Source of the DNA: a virus
Virus record (IMG/VR): IMGVR_UViG_3300044707_000195
Coordinates: 1-43,680 of that record
Reading direction: 5' to 3' (one strand)
Length of the DNA: 43,680 nucleotides
This document shows positions 8,641 to 17,462 of the stretch, in pieces. Positions within the stretch are counted from its first letter, which is position 1; each line of letters begins with the position of its first letter. Below the pieces are notes generated by a model that worked only from the letters and a program-made list of their open reading frames with translations, did no database searches and was not told where the DNA came from. The position numbers were made by a program, and so were the translations under genes.

Positions 8641-9272
8641 CTACTACACAATTAGAGTTTATTAACAACTCTCTTCTCTCAATAGGTGAGCGCGACTACA
8701 TGACAGCAACTATTACAACTGCTGCACAGCGCCGCGTTTATAAAATATTCAAAGACTGTTTCAATAGCTTCATCCACGAATGTGGCTGGAGCTTTTTACG
8801 TACTGTAGGTAGCCCAATTTCGTGGGTTGGTAATCGCGCACTTGTGCCACAGTATCGCTCCGTCGAGGATGTGTTCTTAGGAACGCGTCGTCTAGTGTCT
8901 GTGTTTGAAAATGAAATACTCACTTATGACCAAACAGTGGTGGGTGTAGTAAATCTGTACTTCCTAAAAGACAACACTCATATTGATTTTTACGCATTGC
9001 CAAGTACGGCAGACAAAGCGCTTATACGAATTGCATATACTGCTGACTTAAGTCTGCCAGCATATAACGGTACTGCACTCATACCCATCACTGATAACTT
9101 CGTCAGTCTTATGGAGCAGCTTATGTCTGCAAAGTTGTGCCTACAGATGCTTGATGATATTGACAGCCATAATACATTCCTTGGGGAGTATAGAACCAGA
9201 TTGGCGAAAGCTATTCAAAAAGACCAGCGTATTAGTCGCGCACGTCCTAACATGTTTAGAGGTGGTAGATGA
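8637..9272 (+). CDS. Tail tubular protein A (gp11-like)
   Basis: 211 residues, close to the size of T7 gp11. The start is GTG, overlapping the previous TGA (GTGA). The N terminus FINNSLLSIGERDY followed by a helical bundle (RRVYKIFKDCFNSF, ECGWSFLR) matches the gatekeeper or adaptor fold that docks the tail to the portal. The late segment SLMEQLMSAKLC is the paired helix expected in this family. It is coupled to the large nozzle gene downstream (ATGA), the invariant tubular A-B order. Confidence 0.87.
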   Translation: MTTTQLEFINNSLLSIGERDYMTATITTAAQRRVYKIFKDCFNSFIHECGWSFLRTVGSPISWVGNRALVPQYRSVEDVFLGTRRLVSVFENEILTYDQTVVGVVNLYFLKDNTHIDFYALPSTADKALIRIAYTADLSLPAYNGTALIPITDNFVSLMEQLMSAKLCLQMLDDIDSHNTFLGEYRTRLAKAIQKDQRISRARPNMFRGGR

Positions 9273-12200
9273 GAACAAAATTTGGCGGATTAAACACCCT
9301 CAGTGGTTCTCTGGCTTTACCAGAAGATGACTCACCGTCGTTACTGAATGTTGACTTTGACATCAGTGGGAGTGTAAAGAAGCGCAAAGGCACACTTTCT
9401 ATTTTTAAAGACAGCGCTACTCTAAATCCAGTATTTGCCGACAAGTTTGTGACACAGTTAGGTCACGAGTTTATCGTGAGCAAATACGATTTAAATTTGA
9501 GGGTGCTCGATTTAGAAGACGGCGCGGCTACTGTAGTATGGTCAAAGGCAAATGTGTTCAGAGACGTAAGTCTGAGTCCTTTTAACATACCACTTGATAA
9601 CAACGTTACTTTGTTACTGTGTGAAAAACATGCACCAATCCAAGTAACGTTTCAAGAACTGCGCCAAGTAGTCACTGCTGCTGGAACTAGCATTGCTTTA
9701 AACGTAGGTACAGAATGGGTTAACACGTATGTAGATACTGTCGTGTTTGTTAACGGCTCAAAAGTAACTGCATTTAAAGCTTACTCAGGAGGGGTGCTGA
9801 CTTTATCAAGTCTTACGTTAGCTGTAGGTGACGTTGTTTATGTATGTACGTTCTCTTGGCAGTGGTGGGCTGAGTCATTAATTTGGTATGGTGATAGCTT
9901 CTACCAGAGGGTGTCACGATTCGGCGCGTCAGACGAAGATAAGCACGTACAGATACCCAACTCCATTGTTACAGACGAAATTGAAAATAGCGTAAACTTT
10001 GGAGTATTTGCATACCGTTCTGACACTTACGGAGAAACGTTCGTTTTAAAATCTGACAATCAGCCGCAAATATCGCTTGATTACTCATTCTCTGATGGCT
10101 CTAGCTATACACCCTCCCCCAAATCTTTTACTAATCCTTCAAAGTTCTACGTAACTTTTGGCGACATCACCAACGTGAATGAACGCACATTTACGGATAG
10201 AGACATAACAGGAAACCAGATTAAAATACTTAAGCATAAACTTAAGAGTTTTGACATCATTTCTTTGCGTAACACAGAAGGAGATGTTCCAGTAGGTACG
10301 GTTGATGGTACGTTTTATTATGTCAAATATATAACTGACGACATAATCGAACTGTACACTGACGCTGCTCTTACAACGATTGTTACATTAGGTGCGCGTA
10401 ATAGTAAATCGTTTACCGACGTTGCTGTAGATTACGGCAGTAATTTTATTGCAATTACAGCACACGGCTTTTCCAGTGGGCAGCCTGTCAGAGTCACTAG
10501 TACAGGTACTCCTCCTATACCCACCAGTGAAAACAGTACTTACTACGCAAAGTCACTTACGGCGAATGCAGTAGAACTATATTTCGATTTAAATCTTCGT
10601 AAGAAGGTGTTGTTCGTCAACCGCGTTGAGTTGTTTTTCAACAGCACAAACGTGTCTGGTGACACTCTTCTTATCGCACAGCATAATCTATTTGACAGTG
10701 ACCCTGTCAGATTTCGTACTGCTAACGGTACACTCCCTGGAACTATCAACAGCACAAACGTATTCTATGTAAGAGTGCTGACAGCAGGTGCTGTAAAAAT
10801 CTACACGGATGCGGCGCTTACCACACTTGTACCTAACTACACAGGATTGACTGGTGATGTGTTTATGTACCTAGATGGTGGTACTCACCAACTGATTGCA
10901 GAAGGACTTACGACTACAGTTGAAAGAGTGGCGTACGATGCTGTGTCATTTGTAAGGTTGCGACAGTTACGCTTCAATAAAGACACTGGAGTATTAAACT
11001 CAAACTTAAACGTGTTTGTTGGTGAGCAGCTAGCAACGCGAAATACCACACTTGCAGCATCAGGTACGTCTCCGTCGTACTACACCCACACTAGTGAATC
11101 TCTTACGCCGTACACGTTGACTGCGCTTAAGCAAAAGTTTGTCAGCTTTACAGCAGAGACGCCAATAGGAGTGCCTAAAGATACTTTTATTACGCTCGTC
11201 AACACTGAAACGAAGTGGTGCGGTAGTGCGGCAGTAAATACAAAATACGCATTTAACAACGGCTCATATGTACCAGCTTACGGGTTTGGTGATTATGCCG
11301 ATTACGACGCAGGAGTGTTTCCGACATTTGGCGCTCTTTACCAGAGTAGATTATGCTTAGGTGGTATAGGCGCACTAGTCATTGTGAGTGGTGTGTACGA
11401 TAAGTTGGTGAAAGACCAACCATATCGGTACTTTCAAATCACAGACGACCTGTCCAATCCTACGCTAGACCCTTTCTCTATTAGAGTACCATTTCCGCAG
11501 TCTGATACTGTTCGCGCTTTGCGACAGTGGCAACAGTACCTATTTGTGTTTACACGCTCTAGCACATTTAAAACGACACTAGACTCAAATAACTTATTTA
11601 GCGCCAACGTTCCTAACTTGACACTTACAGCTAATGTAGGGTGTGTTGGTAGAAGTAGTGTTGACGTTACAGAGAACACCTTATATTTTGTATCAGACGG
11701 TGGTGTGTACGATATGGGAGTGGTGCTGCAAAACGAGTACCGCGCCAGTGAAATAAGCGTACCCCTCCGTAATATCTTCCAAGAGTTCACAGATAACGCT
11801 GTACTGAAGTATGACTCTTTTAACAACAAGGTGTACGTATACGACAGTGGAAGGTTGTTTATCTTTTTCACTGATGCGCGCGTATGGAGTGAGTATCGTT
11901 CTGTGCTGCCTTGGGACATTACCGCATTTGTTGTCTGGTCTGACTCCATGCTAATGTGTTGCAAAAACTTATGCGACTTTCAAATCATAAAAACAGAATT
12001 TGAAAAGTATATAGATTTTGCTAAAGAGTTTACATCTGGTGAGGTGTACGTTCAACCTTGTTCTGCATCTATACCATCCTATACTGGAGTAAGCGTCTAC
12101 GATGTTCCTATTGTCATGACTCCAATGACGACTGAGCAAGACATACACGTATTACAAAACGGTACACGTATTGAGTTTGGTACAGATTGGATTAAGCTGC

Positions 12201-13054
12201 CTGACAACAGAATTCAAGTTATTAATCCTGTTGCAGGAACGTTACGCTTCTTCTACAGGTTAGTAGACACATTTAATGGTGCAGTACTGTTCAAAGATAA
12301 CGAAGCGTTTCCGATGAACGGAGCTACGCTAGGTCTTGTCTCTGCAAGTAACATTTGTACGCGCGCGCCTTACAATGGCGACACAGGAGGAGGTGGTGCT
12401 AACGATAACACTAATCCAGACATCGGTTTGCCTGATATATACCTCCCTAGGGATGCCGAATCATTAGCTAGTGATGTCCGCGCTTTCTTGTCATTTACTG
12501 TAACATACACAAACGCTACAGTATTTTCTAGAGCTTACTCTGACACCCCAGGATATGCGGCTTTTGTGTCTAGTGGTGTTTCTTCTGCTGTAGAAGAAGT
12601 CACTTTTACAGACTCTATCACCACCATATCTATGATAAGTGGCGTTAGCGATAACACCCTTCCCAGTGGTAGTTTTAAAGTAGACGGTTCGATTATAGAC
12701 ACAGGCATCACTGATAATGCAACTACTGTATTTATCACTGTGGAGTTGTGGTCTAAGACACCGTCTATACCACTCAGTCGGTTGTCATTGTTCTTTGGCG
12801 CTAACTTAAATGGTGCATATGCTAACACAGCAGACCCTACACAAGGTCAGATTCTAGTAGGAGGTAATCCTGCCGATAGGAGTACCACAGGCACACTTCA
12901 GCCGAATGGCTTATACAGAGCGACGGCTGCCGTGGGTGCACAATTCTCTCTTGGTGTTGGCAACAGTCAATATCACATATCTAGCCTTTGGTTACCGAAG
13001 AGGGTTCCAATAGCTCCAGACATTGAATATCTAGGTGGGGTACTAGTTCCATGA
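9269..13054 (+). CDS. Tail tubular protein B (gp12-like nozzle), enlarged
   Basis: 1261 residues, far larger than T7 gp12 (about 800). It has the typical start (KFGGLNTLSG, then DFDISGSVKKRKG) and the conserved core LYQSRLCLGG with YRYFQITDDLSNP at about residues 690-735, followed by a beta-propeller-like region. Extra mass comes from at least three copies of a short module with pattern xFYYVKxxTxxxxELYTDAALTT near residues 345, 422 and 496, and from a C-terminal beta-rich extension after about 1040. It forms the tail nozzle; the added modules may contact fibres or host. Confidence 0.88.
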   Translation: MRTKFGGLNTLSGSLALPEDDSPSLLNVDFDISGSVKKRKGTLSIFKDSATLNPVFADKFVTQLGHEFIVSKYDLNLRVLDLEDGAATVVWSKANVFRDVSLSPFNIPLDNNVTLLLCEKHAPIQVTFQELRQVVTAAGTSIALNVGTEWVNTYVDTVVFVNGSKVTAFKAYSGGVLTLSSLTLAVGDVVYVCTFSWQWWAESLIWYGDSFYQRVSRFGASDEDKHVQIPNSIVTDEIENSVNFGVFAYRSDTYGETFVLKSDNQPQISLDYSFSDGSSYTPSPKSFTNPSKFYVTFGDITNVNERTFTDRDITGNQIKILKHKLKSFDIISLRNTEGDVPVGTVDGTFYYVKYITDDIIELYTDAALTTIVTLGARNSKSFTDVAVDYGSNFIAITAHGFSSGQPVRVTSTGTPPIPTSENSTYYAKSLTANAVELYFDLNLRKKVLFVNRVELFFNSTNVSGDTLLIAQHNLFDSDPVRFRTANGTLPGTINSTNVFYVRVLTAGAVKIYTDAALTTLVPNYTGLTGDVFMYLDGGTHQLIAEGLTTTVERVAYDAVSFVRLRQLRFNKDTGVLNSNLNVFVGEQLATRNTTLAASGTSPSYYTHTSESLTPYTLTALKQKFVSFTAETPIGVPKDTFITLVNTETKWCGSAAVNTKYAFNNGSYVPAYGFGDYADYDAGVFPTFGALYQSRLCLGGIGALVIVSGVYDKLVKDQPYRYFQITDDLSNPTLDPFSIRVPFPQSDTVRALRQWQQYLFVFTRSSTFKTTLDSNNLFSANVPNLTLTANVGCVGRSSVDVTENTLYFVSDGGVYDMGVVLQNEYRASEISVPLRNIFQEFTDNAVLKYDSFNNKVYVYDSGRLFIFFTDARVWSEYRSVLPWDITAFVVWSDSMLMCCKNLCDFQIIKTEFEKYIDFAKEFTSGEVYVQPCSASIPSYTGVSVYDVPIVMTPMTTEQDIHVLQNGTRIEFGTDWIKLPDNRIQVINPVAGTLRFFYRLVDTFNGAVLFKDNEAFPMNGATLGLVSASNICTRAPYNGDTGGGGANDNTNPDIGLPDIYLPRDAESLASDVRAFLSFTVTYTNATVFSRAYSDTPGYAAFVSSGVSSAVEEVTFTDSITTISMISGVSDNTLPSGSFKVDGSIIDTGITDNATTVFITVELWSKTPSIPLSRLSLFFGANLNGAYANTADPTQGQILVGGNPADRSTTGTLQPNGLYRATAAVGAQFSLGVGNSQYHISSLWLPKRVPIAPDIEYLGGVLVP

Positions 13055-13533
13055 CGGTCACGGTAGCGGCAAATGAAAAAATTACAGTAGGGTATACTTA
13101 CCCTACTTGGTACATTACACCCCTTTCTGTGCAAGATGCAGCGCAAAAAGGAGTGATGCAACTTCAGCGCATGAAAGGTGTAAAGCATGTCTATGTAGTA
13201 ATTGACAGGACAGACACTAAAAGATATGTCGCCTCAGACGTTAATCTTCTCACACAAGAGTACGCCGATTTAGTAGGTAAGTACAAAAATGGAGTCGATG
13301 TCAACGTTACGCTTATACTTCAGCATAAAGGTAATGAAGTGTCTGCGGAAGAGTTGATGGATTACGTCGAAGATGTTGATGACGACTATTGGGTGTTTAA
13401 AGAACAATTACAAGGGTTAGGGTACAGTCATCAAGTGTGCGTGTGGAATAAGTCAGCTAACGGATTCACTCTCACAGCCGTTGATGTAGAAACTAAGCTT
13501 AAAGGTAAGAGATACTTATCAGGGAGTACTTAA
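13051..13533 (+). CDS. Hypothetical protein between tail nozzle and internal proteins
   Basis: 160 residues, starting within the nozzle stop (ATGA). The N-terminal half has aromatic and hydrophobic strands (ITVGYTYPTWYITPL, VKHVYVVIDRTD). An acidic helix EELMDYVEDVDDDYW follows, with a basic end. No membrane segment or known motif is seen. Its place between the nozzle and the gp14-like gene fits a tail or ejection-complex accessory protein. The function is not assigned. Confidence 0.7.
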   Translation: MTVTVAANEKITVGYTYPTWYITPLSVQDAAQKGVMQLQRMKGVKHVYVVIDRTDTKRYVASDVNLLTQEYADLVGKYKNGVDVNVTLILQHKGNEVSAEELMDYVEDVDDDYWVFKEQLQGLGYSHQVCVWNKSANGFTLTAVDVETKLKGKRYLSGST

Positions 13534-13536
13534 TTT

Positions 13537-14610
13537 ATGGGAATGATTGCACCAATTATTGGGGTGGTGTCAGCCGTAGGTGGTGCTATCCAAAGTGCAA
13601 ACGCCGCAAGCGCACAAAATGCTGCTAACGCAATGCAGATTGAGGCGAATAACCGCGAAGAAAGTATTAGATTGATGGATGTGGAAGCACAACGTCAGTC
13701 TAACTTTCTTGATTTTGAACTCGGCTCACAACAGCGACTTGCACAACTGGCTGCAAGTCTGTCTGCTGCTGAAGTACAGCGTATGGATGCACGTACTCAA
13801 CGAGCATTACAAAACACACAAATAAGTAGCGCACAATCTGCGATTAACACAGCCGCCACTAAAGGAGAAGTTGACCGTACTAACGCACAACAAAACTCTT
13901 TATCACAAGCTGCACAAGCTAGGGGTATAGATATTCAAGGAGTGCCATATGATAAGCTTGCTGGAAGCGCGGTAACTCAACGCGCAGCAATTATGGCGGC
14001 ACTTAATCCAATGATGGCGGATATGTACCGAAACGACGAGACTGCACAACTCCTCAACCAATTCGATGCCATGAGGAGTGCCGAAGGTAGCCAAGCGGTG
14101 CAGTTAGATTACGCAAAGCAGTACGGCGCGTTGTTGGAAGGGTTTGGTAACCTCACTAAACAAACTGGCGATACGAATGCTGCTTACCAACAAGCAGCGC
14201 AACAGAACGCTCTGAACGCCAGCGACGCGATGCAGCGCAATGCATTTGACGCAAACGATTCGCTTTTTGGCACCACCCAAGAGATGCAGGGTATCGGCAG
14301 TCAGATTGACCAACTATCCGCTTACAGAAAACTTGTAGGAAATGAGAATCTAGCAAATGCACAACAAGGAAACATCAGAAGCGCAACGAGTGCCAAGAAC
14401 GCCGATGTGTCTCGGAGTAATCGAAATTATAGTATATTTGATAATCTCGGCAGTATTGCTGGTGCTGGTATCAGTTTATTCAATTCACTCAGCGCTAATA
14501 ATGCTGTGGCGCAATCACCTCAACCCCAAGCACCTGTGGGACTTAGAGTTTCTGACTCGCGATACGACCCCGCATACAGATATACACAAGATGGAGGGTA
14601 TTTCGGATGA
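13537..14610 (+). CDS. Internal virion protein, gp14-like
   Basis: 357 residues. A hydrophobic N-terminal segment rich in Gly/Ala/Val/Ile (residues 2-24) is followed by long Ala/Gln/Asn-rich helices. This is the composition of the small ejection proteins that form the outer-membrane part of the DNA-ejection conduit. Near residue 230 it has SLFGTTQEMQG, echoing the small protein at 719. It is the first of four consecutive large internal-protein candidates. Its stop overlaps the next start (ATGA). Confidence 0.78.
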   Translation: MGMIAPIIGVVSAVGGAIQSANAASAQNAANAMQIEANNREESIRLMDVEAQRQSNFLDFELGSQQRLAQLAASLSAAEVQRMDARTQRALQNTQISSAQSAINTAATKGEVDRTNAQQNSLSQAAQARGIDIQGVPYDKLAGSAVTQRAAIMAALNPMMADMYRNDETAQLLNQFDAMRSAEGSQAVQLDYAKQYGALLEGFGNLTKQTGDTNAAYQQAAQQNALNASDAMQRNAFDANDSLFGTTQEMQGIGSQIDQLSAYRKLVGNENLANAQQGNIRSATSAKNADVSRSNRNYSIFDNLGSIAGAGISLFNSLSANNAVAQSPQPQAPVGLRVSDSRYDPAYRYTQDGGYFG

Positions 14611-17459
14611 AGTATATAGGTAGTGATTTTCAAGTTCAGCCCGTCAACACCCAAATGCAAGATGCAAAGCTGCTTGATGTACCTACTCTCGCCAACGATT
14701 CTTTTAATAGTATTCGTCAGTCTGTTGCCGAATCACAGAGAATTAATAGTACCGCCGCCAATGCAGATGCAGAAGCGGCGGGTCGTAAAGTAGTGGCGCA
14801 ACAACCAGCCAGTGGTGGTATCGTTGGTGGTATCACCGAGATTGCTAAAGTAGGGTTGGGGTATATTGAGGCGCAGAAAAAAGCAGAAGCGGCTGCTGCT
14901 GAGAAAGAGTTCATCCTCGAAGCGAACAAACTTGCTGCCAATGCACCTAACCTTATCAACAAAACTGACCAAGGTGGTATAGGGTACCAAGCGCAGGTCG
15001 AGGCTCTGGCAAGGCGTTATTCTGGTACAGTAGACGCTACACAATTGCAGACACAGTTGCTCCGTTTATACTCCCCAGTACAACAAAGTCAAGAACAGTC
15101 TGTTACGGCGCTACGAAAAGAAGCTGACAAGATTAAAGACTCACAAACTGAAGTCTTTGTTAAAACTCAGGTACTTAATCTAGACACGCAACTGGCAGAC
15201 TTAGAGCTAGTAAAAGACCCTAATGAACGCCAAACTAAAATTAACAACATTACAAAAATCTTTACTGATTCTTTAGTGTCGAGTAAATTATCTAAGCCTG
15301 AAGTTCTGTACGCGACGAATGCTTTCTTGACTGTTCTTGGAAAATCTTCTTCTAAGAGCAGTGAATTAGGCGCACAGTTTATGAACACCCTCCGTGAAAT
15401 TAACGACACTAATGCGTTTATTGAACAAAATAGAGACTTACCCCCAGAACAGTTGGCTTCGCTTAATATGGCGCGACTCGCTATTTTGTCACCACCAGTA
15501 AGAGCAGCTTACGAACCTGTGCTAGATTTGGCTAAAGTTCACCAGCGAGAAGTTGACGCTTATAAGCAAAATCAGGAGTTTCAGCAAGCCGCTCGACGTA
15601 ATGAGTTACAAGCTGATAAAGCATTTCAGTTGCAGTCTGGTATGGCTGATGCACTTACTGCACGTTATCTTAATTCATCTGGAGTCGAACGCGCACAGTT
15701 AGACAAACAATTTGAGGGTGTTCCTGCTCTAGAGGCTATTAGCAACGCTGGTAAACAATACCTTGCAGACCAAGCAAAGAAACAAGAACTCGCCAAAGAG
15801 TCAGCACAACTTGCAACAGTCATTGCAGGTATTGGTAAAGGTGATGCAAAAGAACGACTTGGGTGGGTGCAGCAAGCCTATACCCTCCCTAATTTGTCTT
15901 TAAATACAAGTGTCGTTGCTGAATTACAGCAAGCAGTACAAGCAATACAAAAAGGCTTAAATTCTGGTGTTCCTGCTGAAGTGCAGAAAGCTCAACAAGA
16001 TGTTGAAAAATATAACAGAATTGTACTAGAAGCTACACAAGCACGCGCTAGACAAGTTGACCAACTGTTGCGCGATACCTCCTCTCCTTGGACTAAAGTG
16101 GAAGAGTTGATGCGCGACCCTCAAAAGCGTCAAGTGCTTGAAAGCGCGTATACCACAACTTTACAAAACCTACAAACTAGCAGAGCAGCAGCTAGTCAAT
16201 CTATACTCCAAGGAACTAACCCAAATTTTAATATGCCCCAACTTGCCGAACTGCAGGTTGGGGATGTTAAGCTTCCTCTTCCTTTTAAAGCAGGTACACA
16301 ACTCACGTTCATCTCTGACAGGACTCCAGACAGAGGTGGGCGACCACACGCTGGGATTGATATCGCCGTAGCCGAGAATACTCCCTTAATAGCTCCTGTA
16401 GGTGGTGTAATCGCTACAGCAGATTGGGAAGATGGGTATGGATATTTTATTGATGTCCGCACTGCTGACGGTAAGTTCCTCCGTTACGCTCACCTTAACG
16501 CGATGAAAGTCAAAGAAGGGCAGCAGGTACTCCCGGGGCAAGTAATTGGCTTAACTGGTAATACTGGCGGTTCTCGTGGTCCGCACTTACATTTCGAGGT
16601 TCGTAACGACCTTTATGGAGGGTATGAAAAGACTGAAGACCCAATTGCTTGGAGTGTGAAAAACCTCAGCAACGCAAATCGTGGTCTTACGGCGCGACGT
16701 GGGCGGAATACTCCTAACGGAATACCACCTAATGCAGTTCCTTTAAGTGGTGCTTACATTCAAAATAATCAGATTGTACGCGATGACGGTACAGTAGGTA
16801 CTCCCTCCTACACTGCACGTAATCCTATTCGCAATATGCCATTACCTGCTGACAAGAATGCATACTCCTCTTCACCTGACAAAAACTACGGATACCAAGA
16901 ACTGGCGCGTAACCCTGCTTTTCGTAAAGAGTTGTACAGAGTTGCTAAAAGTTTAAACACTCCTATGCAATGGCTGGTTGACGCAATGGCTTTCGAGACT
17001 GGTGGTACATTTGCTGCGTCAATTACTAATGATGATGGCTATACTGGATTAATACAGTTTGGTGATGAGGCTGCGGCTGATGTAGGTACAACCACTTCTG
17101 CTTTAAGGAGTATGAGTAACACTGAGCAGCTTAAGTACGTTGAGAAATTCTTAAAGATGCGAAGTCAAGCTTACGGTCTTAAATACGACAAACCAGAAGC
17201 TATCATAATGGGTATCTGGGGTCGTGTCGTTGATATACAAAATTACGTCAAAGACCCGCAACTTGTTCGCAACGTTAGAGATAGAAACATTTCATTTAGT
17301 GAGTATGTAAAACGTCTTGGAGAACATGCAGGTAGGAGGTATGAAACTTCCTACGAACCAAAAGTTGCACCAATACACACCACTTATAGAGGTTCGTGTA
17401 CAATGTGTCAAGCACTCATCCGTTCAGGTTCAGGACTAATACCACACCAAAAGCCTTAA
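14607..17459 (+). CDS. Internal virion protein with M23 peptidase and transglycosylase-like domains
   Basis: 950 residues. Residues 1-530 are helical and Gln/Ala-rich, like gp15/gp16 ejection proteins. An M23 (lysostaphin-type) zinc endopeptidase follows at about 545-680, with the ligands visible as HAGIDIA (near 580) and HLHFEV (near 659). At about 770-890 a lysozyme-like transglycosylase region has the candidate catalytic Glu in MAFETGG, then DGYTGLIQFG. Two wall-cutting activities on one ejected protein would open both peptide and glycan strands during entry. GGAGGG precedes the start. No signal peptide is seen. Confidence 0.88.
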   Translation: MKYIGSDFQVQPVNTQMQDAKLLDVPTLANDSFNSIRQSVAESQRINSTAANADAEAAGRKVVAQQPASGGIVGGITEIAKVGLGYIEAQKKAEAAAAEKEFILEANKLAANAPNLINKTDQGGIGYQAQVEALARRYSGTVDATQLQTQLLRLYSPVQQSQEQSVTALRKEADKIKDSQTEVFVKTQVLNLDTQLADLELVKDPNERQTKINNITKIFTDSLVSSKLSKPEVLYATNAFLTVLGKSSSKSSELGAQFMNTLREINDTNAFIEQNRDLPPEQLASLNMARLAILSPPVRAAYEPVLDLAKVHQREVDAYKQNQEFQQAARRNELQADKAFQLQSGMADALTARYLNSSGVERAQLDKQFEGVPALEAISNAGKQYLADQAKKQELAKESAQLATVIAGIGKGDAKERLGWVQQAYTLPNLSLNTSVVAELQQAVQAIQKGLNSGVPAEVQKAQQDVEKYNRIVLEATQARARQVDQLLRDTSSPWTKVEELMRDPQKRQVLESAYTTTLQNLQTSRAAASQSILQGTNPNFNMPQLAELQVGDVKLPLPFKAGTQLTFISDRTPDRGGRPHAGIDIAVAENTPLIAPVGGVIATADWEDGYGYFIDVRTADGKFLRYAHLNAMKVKEGQQVLPGQVIGLTGNTGGSRGPHLHFEVRNDLYGGYEKTEDPIAWSVKNLSNANRGLTARRGRNTPNGIPPNAVPLSGAYIQNNQIVRDDGTVGTPSYTARNPIRNMPLPADKNAYSSSPDKNYGYQELARNPAFRKELYRVAKSLNTPMQWLVDAMAFETGGTFAASITNDDGYTGLIQFGDEAAADVGTTTSALRSMSNTEQLKYVEKFLKMRSQAYGLKYDKPEAIIMGIWGRVVDIQNYVKDPQLVRNVRDRNISFSEYVKRLGEHAGRRYETSYEPKVAPIHTTYRGSCTMCQALIRSGSGLIPHQKP

Positions 17460-17462
17460 ATT

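Noticed and set aside
11434-11964. Antisense ORF opposite the tail nozzle gene
   Set aside because: No ribosome site, lies wholly opposite a well-supported gene, low-information composition.
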